The translations under genes and the position numbers were made by a program. Positions 9,483 through 16,873 of a stretch of DNA of 64,000 nucleotides are shown piece by piece (position 1 is the first letter of the stretch; every line of letters begins with the position of its first letter). Source of the DNA: Pedobacter planticolens (GTDB lineage: Bacteria; Bacteroidota; Bacteroidia; Sphingobacteriales; Sphingobacteriaceae); assembly GCF_014172375.1 (NCBI RefSeq), contig NZ_WNXD01000001.1:1984001-2048000 (forward strand), given 5' to 3'. The notes below the pieces were generated by a model. It saw only the letters and a program-made list of their open reading frames with translations, had not been told where the DNA came from and ran no database searches.

Positions 9483-10004
9483 ATGAGTACAAAAGCTAAA
9501 AGTCCGAAAAATTCCCATACGATAATGAATGAATTGGTGTTACCTAATGATACCAATACGTTAAATAATTTAATGGGTGGGCGTTTATTGCATTGGATGG
9601 ATATTGCTGCTGCTATTTCTGCTCAAAAACATTGCAATAGAATTGTGGTTACTGCATCTGTAGATAATGTTTCGTTTAAACATGCTATTAAATTGGGTGA
9701 TGTAATTACAATTGAGGCTAAGGTTACTCGTTCTTTTAACACATCGGTGGAGGTTCGCTTAGATGTTTGGGCAGAGAATATCCCATCTGGAACTAGAGCA
9801 AAATCTAATGAGGCTTACTATACTTTTGTAGCGGTAGATCAGAGTGGCAGAACCATTCCTGTGCCTGAGTTAAAACCAGAAACTGAGGAAGAAGTAGAGC
9901 TTTTTGAAGGTGCTTTGCGTCGCAGGCAATTGCGCTTAATTTTAGGCGGAAAAATGGATGCTAATGATGCTAATGAATTAAAAGCGTTGTTTTTTAAGGA
10001 TTAA
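9483..10004 (+). CDS. Acyl-CoA thioesterase (hotdog fold, BACH-like)
   Basis: The product (173 residues) has the single hotdog domain of acyl-CoA thioesterases that hydrolyse acyl-CoA to free acid and CoA. Motifs: MNELVLPNDTNTLNNLMGG with the family Asn-x-x-Gly-Gly helix start, WMDIAAAISAQKHC with the conserved catalytic Asp, and VDNVSFKHAIKLGDVITI. The ATG of MSTKAKSPKNS was chosen; the open frame extends to 9429, but that stretch overlaps a repeat and a TATTTTCG promoter-like box at 9468-9475. The 3' end overlaps the convergent downstream gene by 11 bp. Soluble, cytoplasmic, and probably a single-gene transcript. Confidence 0.87.
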   Translation: MSTKAKSPKNSHTIMNELVLPNDTNTLNNLMGGRLLHWMDIAAAISAQKHCNRIVVTASVDNVSFKHAIKLGDVITIEAKVTRSFNTSVEVRLDVWAENIPSGTRAKSNEAYYTFVAVDQSGRTIPVPELKPETEEEVELFEGALRRRQLRLILGGKMDANDANELKALFFKD

Positions 10005-10503
10005 CATGTTCGGTAATAACTAGGTTCACGTACTTTTCTAGTTGTTTATAACCCGCTTTATAGTTTTCTTCGCTTTCATTTACGATAAGTGTAAATTTAG
10101 TATTTGCAATTTCAGAAATTACTCCGGTAATTGTTCCTGCAACAACTCCCGTTGCTGTTAAAAGTGATGTTAATACCAGCATTTCTTTAGTCGAATTTCC
10201 TTCACTATCTAATGACCAAATAGTTGCACCTAAGCCTAAACCTGCTGCTCCGCCGCTTAATGTGGCTTCGCCGATAGTTAACCCTCGTTTTCTAATCTTT
10301 ATCCTTGTTATTTCACTTGGCCTAAAGGTGAGGTAATTGCCTTTATAATCTTCAACTCCTATACCTTCTGGTGAAACTTTTTGAAGTAAACCTTTTACGG
10401 TTTGGTATTTTTTTGAAACGACTTTAATTTCAAAATCTTTAGATTGAGCGTTGACTGTGGTAAAGAAAATCGAAAATAAAAGAAGTAATAAAAGAGATTT
10501 CAT
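9994..10503 (-). CDS. Exported protein of unknown function
   Basis: I do not recognise a named family. The protein has 169 residues with a clear signal peptide (SLLLLLLFSIFFTTVNAQ). A short beta-rich domain follows (KGLLQKVSPEGIGVEDYKGNYLTFRPSEITRIKIRKRG, in pieces), resembling an Sm-like or DUF-type binding barrel, then a glycine-rich hydrophobic stretch (LSGGAAGLGLGATIW and VVAGTITGVIS) that could sit in or near a membrane. Its ATG overlaps the stop codon of the upstream EVE gene by one base (TAATG), so the two are very likely translationally coupled. The 3' end overlaps the convergent thioesterase by 11 bp. Confidence 0.7.
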   Translation of the reverse strand: MKSLLLLLLFSIFFTTVNAQSKDFEIKVVSKKYQTVKGLLQKVSPEGIGVEDYKGNYLTFRPSEITRIKIRKRGLTIGEATLSGGAAGLGLGATIWSLDSEGNSTKEMLVLTSLLTATGVVAGTITGVISEIANTKFTLIVNESEENYKAGYKQLEKYVNLVITEHVNP

Positions 10504-10907
10504 TAACTCCCCATTTCTAAAATTTTATCAAATTCTGTTGCTTTTAGTGGCATAACCGATAATCGACCTTGTCTGACTAAGGAAATATCTTTTAAGCTTT
10601 CTTCTGCTTTGATTTGCTCTAGTGAAACTGGTTTAGCTAGGGATTGCACTGGAGCTAAATCTACCACTACCCAATTTGGATCGCTGGTTGTTGGGTCTTG
10701 ATAAAATTCTTTTACGACTTTGGCTATTCCGACTACATTTTTACCATCATTACTGTGATAAAAAAGTACTAAATCACCTTCTTTCATCTCTCTGAGATTG
10801 TTGCGGGCTTGGTAATTACGAACGCCATCCCAAAAGGTACGTCCGTCTTTATTAAATTTTTCCCAACTGTATTTTATAGGTTCTGATTTGACTAGCCAGT
10901 GATTCAT
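10503..10907 (-). CDS. EVE domain protein
   Basis: A 134-residue protein made of one EVE domain, a relative of PUA and YTH folds. The family signature is clear: MNHWLVKSEP at the start, the central WDGVRNYQARNNLREM, DLVLFYHS, and GIAKVVKEFYQDPT. EVE proteins bind modified bases in nucleic acids (for example 5-hydroxymethylcytosine in eukaryotic THYN1) and in bacteria often accompany restriction or defence genes. Here the nearby genes do not look like defence. It is the first gene of a two-gene unit with the exported protein downstream. Confidence 0.9.
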   Translation of the reverse strand: MNHWLVKSEPIKYSWEKFNKDGRTFWDGVRNYQARNNLREMKEGDLVLFYHSNDGKNVVGIAKVVKEFYQDPTTSDPNWVVVDLAPVQSLAKPVSLEQIKAEESLKDISLVRQGRLSVMPLKATEFDKILEMGS

Positions 10908-11061
10908 ATTGTGTTTTATTTGGTTTCGAATTTACGATTTTTTCTTTTGAGATAAGGAGTTTTTTAGCTCACTATGACCTTGTTTGTTTTAAGGTTGGTC
11001 TTTGCTAGTAACGACCTGTCACGACTGCTCGGGAAAGCAATCTTTCTTTTCTCTTGATGTT

Positions 11062-11478
11062 TTCGGTTCGCCGCCACCGATGGCTCTTTCGTTTTTCATG
11101 AGTGTTTATTTTAGGGGTATTCAAGAATGCTTCGCAGTATCTCTTGATAGAAAAGAAACAAAAGATCAAGGCTTAGTATCATTTTTTCGGTAGCATATAT
11201 TGTTTTTTGTCCTCAAGAGCAATCGTGGTTCTCGGATTAAGCTATTAAAACTTTTTTGGCAATAAGCAGCAGGTTCGATGAAGGATCGAAAGTCTCATTG
11301 TTTTGGAAGTGGTTTTTGAAAGTTTGTGGGGGAAGTTTAAACAAGTTGGTTTATTGTTTTTAAATTGTTTGTTTGAGCTCGTGGTGAAAAACCACTCGGT
11401 TTAATGCTTTCTCCTTCGGGATGCTACAAGGCCGGATGGCGTACTTAGGGATGGACTGTGGTTTTGGGAAGGTTGCAG
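11062..11478 (-). repeat. Dispersed structured element, family C, copy 1
   Basis: On the minus strand this stretch is clearly homologous to 59551-59930 through most of its length and to 37785-38055 with two blocks missing there. Conserved blocks include CGGCCTTGTAGCATCCC, GGAGAAAGCATTAAA, TTCGAT-CCTTC-ATCGAA (11274-11290) and GAGCCATCGGTGGCGG. Its terminal hairpin near 11090-11165 is split by about 43 bp of unrelated sequence. No open reading frame is conserved between copies. The rest of 10908-11061 shows only remnants of short palindromes. Confidence 0.8.
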
Positions 11479-11490
11479 GATGGAAAACTA

Positions 11491-11674
11491 GTTCTAGTTG
11501 CTAGGTTAAGCAGTGCAGTTGATAGGTTAAGCAGTGCAGTTGAAAGATTAAGCTGAGCAGTTGAAAGATTAAGCGGTGCAGTTGAAAGGTCAAGCAGTGC
11601 AGTTGATAGGTCAAGCAGTGCAGTTGACAAGTCAAGCTGTGCAGTTGATAGGTTAAGCGGTGCAGGTATTAGGT
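11491..11674. repeat. 21-bp tandem array, eight units
   Basis: Eight consecutive units of 21 bp, from 11507 to 11674, plus a partial unit before them. The consensus is TAAGCAGTGCAGTTGATAGGT with scattered transitions. The period of 21 equals two helical turns or seven codons. An open frame crosses it on the minus strand but it encodes only the low-complexity repeat and is not credible. Confidence 0.9.
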
Positions 11675-11730
11675 TTCTTTTTGCAGGTGCTGGGTTTCTT
11701 TTAAGTTTTTTGTACAGTTTTAAGTTCTTT

Positions 11731-11846
11731 AAACCCGATTGGAGTGGAAATACTTTTTTGTTGTAGGTGCTTCACTTCGGCTACGCTCAGTGCAGGCTAG
11801 CTCAGCATGACAAACACAAAAAAGATTGTAACGGAAAGCGGGGCTG
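11731..11846 (+). repeat. Dispersed repeat family H, copy 2
   Basis: Same ends as 4331-4413 (AAACCCGATTGGAGTGG ... AAAGCGGGGCTG) but with a different, longer middle module (TTCACTTCGGCTACGCTCAG...CTCAGCATGAC). The same middle module occurs alone at about 59952-59992. A short CCACGGTCGAAATGACGG repeat follows at about 11996. Confidence 0.7.
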
Positions 11847-12030
11847 TGGTTGCGATGGAATACTGACTTTGTTTTTCGAATATTTAACCATATAAGGCAT
11901 TTAAGAAAATATAAGCTATGGGTTTGCGTGATCTTGACTAAAACGTAGCGGAATGGAGAGATTTATATTTGAATGCAGTGCCTAAAGGTTTCTCCGCCAC
12001 GGTCGAAATGACGGAAGAAGTTGGCACAAA

Positions 12031-12062
12031 AAAAGCGTCCCGATGTGAAGGCGGGACGCTTT
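12031..12062 (-). terminator. Intrinsic terminator of the zinc metalloprotease gene
   Basis: AAAGCGTCCCG (12032-12042) pairs perfectly with CGGGACGCTTT (12052-12062) around a 9-base loop; read on the minus strand it ends in seven T. It lies 20 bp after the stop codon. Confidence 0.88.
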
Positions 12063-12082
12063 AAATTAAGGTTTTGAATTAC

Positions 12083-14647
12083 TTAATCTTTCTTATTATC
12101 TAAAGCGCCTTCTATACGATCTGTTAAATCTAATAGGTGGAATTTGCTTAACGAATCTGCTTGTGAGGCAGCGGCAGACTTAATGCTGCTATTTAAATCA
12201 CGTAATTGACCTTTTACAACTGATAAAACATCACTTTGTGAGGCTGTTAAACCGCTTGGAGCGCCTCCGCCTCTACCTGCAAATACTACGGTGGTAGCTG
12301 CTGCTGGGGCTGGTTTTACAATTGCAATTAGTTTTTCTACGTATGCTTTTTGTAGGTTACGACGGTATACATCGATTGCTGCATTTGATTTTAGTTCGGT
12401 AAAGATTGCGCCGTTTAAATCTGTAAATAAATCGGTGATTTTGTAGGCTGTTGGTCCATCGGCAGCTTCGGCAGCTACTAATTTACTTAGGGTGCTGTTG
12501 CCTAATAAACGGTTTAAAGTAGTTGATTGTAATTTTGATACTACTTCTAATGGGTTTTGATCGATATTATCTAAAATAGACTGATTTAACATCCATTTTG
12601 GGGTTGTAAATAGTTGTCTGTTTAAGAAATCCATTGCTTCTTTTTGAGTTGCTGCTGGTGTGCGTTGGTATATTTCGCCAGCTTGCTCTACCGTTTTAGG
12701 GTTTTCGTAAATGCCGCCTACGTTTTTAGCTACATGGCCCATGTAACGACCGAATTGGGTTGTTAATTGGCCATACATGTTTGCTAAATTATCATAACCT
12801 TCGTTGGCTTCTTTTGTCCATGTTGGTAGGTTTGGTAAAATAACTTTTAGATTTTTAATACCGTAATCGCTCGCTTTCATGGCGTTATCCCCTAAGTCTT
12901 CACTTTGCGAATGTGGATCGTCTGGATTAGATTCGGTACCAAACCATAAACGTCTGTTTTTAGCTGATTCGATTACTGCATTGTTTAATCTAGCTACTTC
13001 ATCTTCTGGAGATTTTGTATCTGCATAGTATTTGTACCCCCATTCTATTGCCCATCTGTCGTAATCGCCGATGCGAGGATATAATCCTTTTGCGGTGATG
13101 TTATCTTCTGGTTGCGCCACGTAGTTGAAACGAGCATAATCCATAATAGATGGTGTGTGTCCGTTTTCTTCTACCCATTTTTTATTGCGTAGGTTTTCTA
13201 CTGGAACGGTTGAACTTGAACCATAATTATGTAATAAACCTAAGGTATGGCCCACTTCGTGAGAGGAAACGAAACGAATTAAATCGCCCATTAATTCATC
13301 ACTGAATACCATTTTACGCGATCTTGGATCAACGGCTGCAGTTTGAATCATGTACCAATCGTGTACTAATGATTGCACGTTGTGGAACCAGTTAATGTGG
13401 CTTTCCATAATTTCTCCACTACGTGGATCTGAAATACTTGGCCCGCTGGCATTTGCAATTTCTGATGGTTTGTAAACGATTGCTGAGTGACGAGCATCAT
13501 CAATACTCCATGTTGAATCTTGTGCAAATGTTGGTGCTTCTTTAGCTACAACTGCGTTTTTGAAACCCGCTTTTTCGAACGCTTTTGCCCAATCGTTAAC
13601 TCCTGCGATTAAATATGGAACCCATTTTTTTGGTGTTGCTGGATCAATGTAATACACAATTTGTTTTTGTGGCTCTACTAATTCTCCGCGTTTGTATTTT
13701 GCTACATCTTGTGGTTTAGGTTCTAATCTCCAACGTTTAATTAAGTCGATTTCTTTTACACCTTGTGGGTTTAGATCGAAATCGGTATAACCCACGGTGA
13801 AATAACCTACGCGAGGATCTGCATATCTAGCTTTCATTGGTACTTTTGGCAAAATAACCATTGATGTATTTAGCTCTATTGTTGCAGAACCTGCAGAAGC
13901 GCCGCCGCCCATACCTGCTGGGGCAGCTGGACCGAAAGGTGAAGCCGCAGCAGTTAAGCTATAGGTTTTCATGGTGCTGATTTCTACGTTAAGTGGAAAA
14001 CTACGCATGTTTTGGATGTAGCTACGATCTGATAGTTGTGCACCTAATCTGAAACGTGTTTTAGCTGCTGGAGAACTGAAATAGAAGATATCGTTATCGC
14101 TATTGATATAATCTGTCATGTCTATTACGCTTCCAGTTTTATCTGGTGTGTATGCTGCAATGTTAAATGAAGCAGCAATTGCTTGGATGTTTGAGTTTTT
14201 TAAAGACTGATACATTGCAGTGGTACTATCTGGGCTGTAGGTTTTAAAACTCACTTTGCGCATGAAAATGCGATTGTTTGGTCCTTTTTCGAAACGGATT
14301 ACGGTGCTTCCAATCACGTCTCCGGCGTAGCCTTGTGCTGCTCGCACATCTGCACCAGATTTAGCAATACGGCTTACCACTAAAATATCTCTACCTAGTG
14401 TGGTATCTGCAATTTCAAAAAAGAATTTGTCGTCTAATTTGTGGGTGGTAATCATCCCTTTGCGGGTAAGTGCTTTATCGGTGATTACTTGAGCGTAGGG
14501 TTTTGGTTGTGCTTTAACACCTGCACCTAGGGCAGACCCTGGAGCTCTACGTGTTGTATCAGCCATACCGCCTTGCTGTCTGACTTGTGCTTGTGCTACG
14601 GTAATAGCACTTACAGCCAATAAAATGGTTAGTAAATTTCTTTTCAT
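12083..14647 (-). CDS. Secreted zinc metalloprotease (DUF5117/DUF4953 type)
   Basis: A large exported protein (854 residues) with signal peptide LLTILLAVSAITVAQAQ. The active site is the metzincin-like HEVGHTLGLLH at residues 463-473, with zinc ligands His463, His467 and His473 and catalytic Glu464. A DUF5117-like beta-rich domain precedes it (about residues 60-250), containing FFEIADTTLGRDILVVSR, and a helical DUF4953-like C-terminal domain follows. A Gly/Ala-rich low-complexity loop (residues 235-256) interrupts the first domain. The family is common in Bacteroidota, and substrates are not known. Monocistronic, with its own terminator downstream. Confidence 0.9.
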   Translation of the reverse strand: MKRNLLTILLAVSAITVAQAQVRQQGGMADTTRRAPGSALGAGVKAQPKPYAQVITDKALTRKGMITTHKLDDKFFFEIADTTLGRDILVVSRIAKSGADVRAAQGYAGDVIGSTVIRFEKGPNNRIFMRKVSFKTYSPDSTTAMYQSLKNSNIQAIAASFNIAAYTPDKTGSVIDMTDYINSDNDIFYFSSPAAKTRFRLGAQLSDRSYIQNMRSFPLNVEISTMKTYSLTAAASPFGPAAPAGMGGGASAGSATIELNTSMVILPKVPMKARYADPRVGYFTVGYTDFDLNPQGVKEIDLIKRWRLEPKPQDVAKYKRGELVEPQKQIVYYIDPATPKKWVPYLIAGVNDWAKAFEKAGFKNAVVAKEAPTFAQDSTWSIDDARHSAIVYKPSEIANASGPSISDPRSGEIMESHINWFHNVQSLVHDWYMIQTAAVDPRSRKMVFSDELMGDLIRFVSSHEVGHTLGLLHNYGSSSTVPVENLRNKKWVEENGHTPSIMDYARFNYVAQPEDNITAKGLYPRIGDYDRWAIEWGYKYYADTKSPEDEVARLNNAVIESAKNRRLWFGTESNPDDPHSQSEDLGDNAMKASDYGIKNLKVILPNLPTWTKEANEGYDNLANMYGQLTTQFGRYMGHVAKNVGGIYENPKTVEQAGEIYQRTPAATQKEAMDFLNRQLFTTPKWMLNQSILDNIDQNPLEVVSKLQSTTLNRLLGNSTLSKLVAAEAADGPTAYKITDLFTDLNGAIFTELKSNAAIDVYRRNLQKAYVEKLIAIVKPAPAAATTVVFAGRGGGAPSGLTASQSDVLSVVKGQLRDLNSSIKSAAASQADSLSKFHLLDLTDRIEGALDNKKD

Positions 14648-14788
14648 GAAAATAAGTTAATTTAAAGTAAATATAGCGGGGCTATATTTAATAGCGGGAA
14701 TAGCGCTATAACTTTGTAGTTACAAACTGAAAAAAACTTATTGGTTTATTGGTTTATTGGTCATTGGTTCATTAGGTATTGGGGACCT

Positions 14789-14833
14789 AGTTAATGGAAC
14801 ATTTTAAAAAGCATTTCTTTGAGTAGTTAACGC
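14789..14833. repeat. Duplicated 3' tail of holA
   Basis: About 45 bp (starting ACCTAGTTAATGGAACATT) repeat, with about three mismatches, the stop-codon end of holA at 15035-15080. The family-A palindrome 14859-14946 lies between the two copies. The remainder of 14648-15047 holds only repeats. Confidence 0.7.
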
Positions 14834-14858
14834 TCTTCGAAAGATGATGGCTTTAGGT

Positions 14859-14946
14859 CGTCATTCTCAGCTCGACTGAGAATCGTAATGAGATGATAGT
14901 AATGGTTATTTAGCGCTTTACGGTTCCCACTTTCGCGGGAATGACG
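14859..14946. repeat. Family A double-hairpin repeat, copy 1
   Basis: Outer CGTC/GACG, first hairpin ATTCTCAG/CTGAGAAT, second hairpin ending GGGAAT. The first arm differs in sequence from other copies but its pairing is preserved. Confidence 0.75.
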
Positions 14947-15047
14947 ATTAACTAGCGCTCTTCGAGATATTCTATGCCAAAGGCATCCCTTTGGAAAAGG
15001 CATCTCAACAGCTTAAACTTATTGATTCATTAGTTGTTTGAACCTAG

Positions 15048-16073
15048 TTAATGGATCATTTTAAAGAGCATTTCTTTGAGTAATTCGCCATCTGTTGTAT
15101 TGCCTGTACTGTCTAAACCTTTGCTTTTAAGGTCGTATTCTCTTAATAGGCTAATGATATCGAAGGTTTTTGCATCGCTAAATGTTCTGGCAGCGGTTTC
15201 ATAATCTTTAATAAAATATGGACTTACGCCTAATTCTTTAGCTGCATCGTTTTTGTTGGGCAAGTAATGGTATTTTAAGATTTTGGTAAAGTAGGCGTTC
15301 AAATTTGCCATAACCATTACCATTGGATTTGCTTTTGGATTATCGGCAAAGTAATTCACAATCTGATTGCATTTTAACACGTTTCTTGAAGCCAACGCTT
15401 TTTGCAATTCGAATACATTATACTCTTTACTTATACCAATGTTTCGCTGAATATGATCTGTTTGGATAATGGTGTCTTTACTAATATTGAGGCACAGTTT
15501 TTCGACTTCGTTTGCAATTTTAGAAAGGTCTGTACCCAAATATTCTGCCATTAAAGCGGCTGCTTGTGGTGCAATTTGATATCCTTTTTCTTTGATGTGT
15601 TCTTCAATCCAAGGCATTAATTTGTAATCGCGAACGGGATCTGATTGAAAAACAATACCGTTACTGTTTATCGCTTTGTAAATCTTTTTGCGTTTATCGA
15701 AGTTGGCATATTTGTAGGCGAGTACGAGAATAGTACTTGGTAAAGGTTTTTCGAAATAGTTTTGTACTACTTCTGCTTCTTTACCACTGCCTTCGGTTTC
15801 TTTTGCCCATTTTAAATCTTGTGCTTCTTTTACAATAATGAGTTGGTATTCGGACATCATCGGGTACCGTTTTGCAGCGTTTAAAATGGTTGCCATGTCG
15901 GTATCTTTACCATACAAAACAGTTTGATTGAAACCTCTTTCACCATCGCTTAGCACATTATTTTCCATGTAATCAACTACTTGATCAATGTAATAAGGTT
16001 CTTCGCCCTGCAACAAATACAAGGGTTTAAATTTTCTGGCTTTTAAGTCTTTTATAATTTCTACGGCACTCAT
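15048..16073 (-). CDS. holA: DNA polymerase III subunit delta (clamp loader)
   Basis: A 341-residue AAA+-like clamp-loader subunit that opens the sliding clamp during replication. Recognisable features are FKPLYLLQGEEPYYIDQVVDYME at the N-terminus (in place of a functional Walker A, as is normal for delta), YPMMSEYQLIIVKEAQDL as the Walker-B-like strand, and the C-terminal three-helix region with NVFELQKALASRN and the AKELGVSPYFIKDYETAAR helix. Length is normal for the family. A TAATTTTA box ends seven bases before the ATG, again hinting at a very short leader. The gene is divergent from an HsdR-N-like gene. Confidence 0.92.
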   Translation of the reverse strand: MSAVEIIKDLKARKFKPLYLLQGEEPYYIDQVVDYMENNVLSDGERGFNQTVLYGKDTDMATILNAAKRYPMMSEYQLIIVKEAQDLKWAKETEGSGKEAEVVQNYFEKPLPSTILVLAYKYANFDKRKKIYKAINSNGIVFQSDPVRDYKLMPWIEEHIKEKGYQIAPQAAALMAEYLGTDLSKIANEVEKLCLNISKDTIIQTDHIQRNIGISKEYNVFELQKALASRNVLKCNQIVNYFADNPKANPMVMVMANLNAYFTKILKYHYLPNKNDAAKELGVSPYFIKDYETAARTFSDAKTFDIISLLREYDLKSKGLDSTGNTTDGELLKEMLFKMIH

Positions 16074-16113
16074 TTAAGCGTAAAATTACGATTTCAGATT
16101 TACGATTTACGAT

Positions 16114-16149
16114 TTTGGTGGAATAGTTTATTCACAAATATTAACTTTG
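16114..16149 (+). promoter_or_regulatory. Promoter with leaderless geometry
   Basis: TAACTTTG at 16142-16149 is an exact TAnnTTTG box. TTTG lies at 16114-16117, 24 bp upstream, slightly wider than usual. The box ends four bases before the ATG at 16154, so transcription would start on or next to the start codon. Confidence 0.55.
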
Positions 16150-16153
16150 AGCA

Positions 16154-16618
16154 ATGCCGATATTTAATCCAACTCCTCTTAATCTTCCACATCATCCTTT
16201 TAAAATTACCCAAAGGGATGATTTGTATTTTATTTTTGATGAGATACGGAAAAAGCATTTGGTTTTAACTCCTGAAGAATGGGTGAGGCAACATTTTATT
16301 CGTTATTTAATTAAAGAGAAAAATTTCCCTGCTTCTTTATTACAGATTGAAGGGGGATTGAGTTTAAATCAAACCAGAAAACGTAGTGATATTTTGGTGT
16401 ATGATAAGTTGGGCGAAAAAATAATGGTGATTGAATGTAAGGCGCCATCGGTTGCTATTACTCAAGCTACTTTTGATCAGGCTGCTCGATATAATTCGGT
16501 TTACAAAGCGAGATGGTTGGCAGTGACCAATGGTTTACAACATTATTATGCGCAAATAGATCATACCAATGGGAAGTTTTTGTTTGTAGAGGAATTGCCA
16601 GATTATAAGTTTCTTTAG
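16154..16618 (+). CDS. Orphan HsdR N-terminal-like nuclease-fold protein
   Basis: A 154-residue protein matching the HSDR_N_2 domain, the PD-(D/E)xK nuclease fold at the N-terminus of type I restriction R subunits. Candidate active-site residues are Asp79 in RKRSDILVYD and Glu94/Lys96 in MVIECKAP. There is no helicase part and no HsdM or HsdS nearby, so this is not a restriction system. It stands back to back with holA, which suggests a chromosomal housekeeping or repair role, but the function is unknown. The start ATG is supported by the promoter ending just before it. Confidence 0.82.
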   Translation: MPIFNPTPLNLPHHPFKITQRDDLYFIFDEIRKKHLVLTPEEWVRQHFIRYLIKEKNFPASLLQIEGGLSLNQTRKRSDILVYDKLGEKIMVIECKAPSVAITQATFDQAARYNSVYKARWLAVTNGLQHYYAQIDHTNGKFLFVEELPDYKFL

Positions 16619-16682
16619 TTGGGAAGTTTTTAGTCCGAAAGTCCGTGAAGAGATAGTTTTAGTTTTTTAAAGGCCATTTGAC

Positions 16683-16820
16683 AGGCTAGTTATTAGAATG
16701 ATATTTAGAGATTCTTCGCTGCGCTCTGAATGACAAATTAGTTTTATAAAAAAGTCCTTCGACAAGCTCAGGATGACAAGCGTACCCTGAATGGCAAGTA
16801 TATTTTGAATGATGAGTTTC
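16683..16820. repeat. Cluster of short CTTCG...GAATGAC repeats
   Basis: The gap before the next gene contains ATTCTTCGCTGCGCTCTGAATGAC (in two parts at 16709-16732) and CCTTCGACAAGCTCAGGATGAC (16761-16782), plus decayed copies. These short imperfect palindromes also occur at 19462-19486, 38050-38071 and 56957-56980. No gene is seen in 16619-16873. Confidence 0.6.
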
Positions 16821-16873
16821 TTTTATGTTTTATCTTCGGACTTTTCTGACTTCCCGACTTTCCCGACTCTCTT

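Noticed and set aside
11002..11193. Open frame of 63 residues within family C copy 1
   Set aside because: Not conserved in the other copies of the element, where the same stretch is deleted or frameshifted.
11445..11630. Open frame encoding Leu/Ser/Thr heptad repeats
   Set aside because: It is the translation of the 21-bp tandem array; unit degeneracy shows no codon-position bias and there is no start context.
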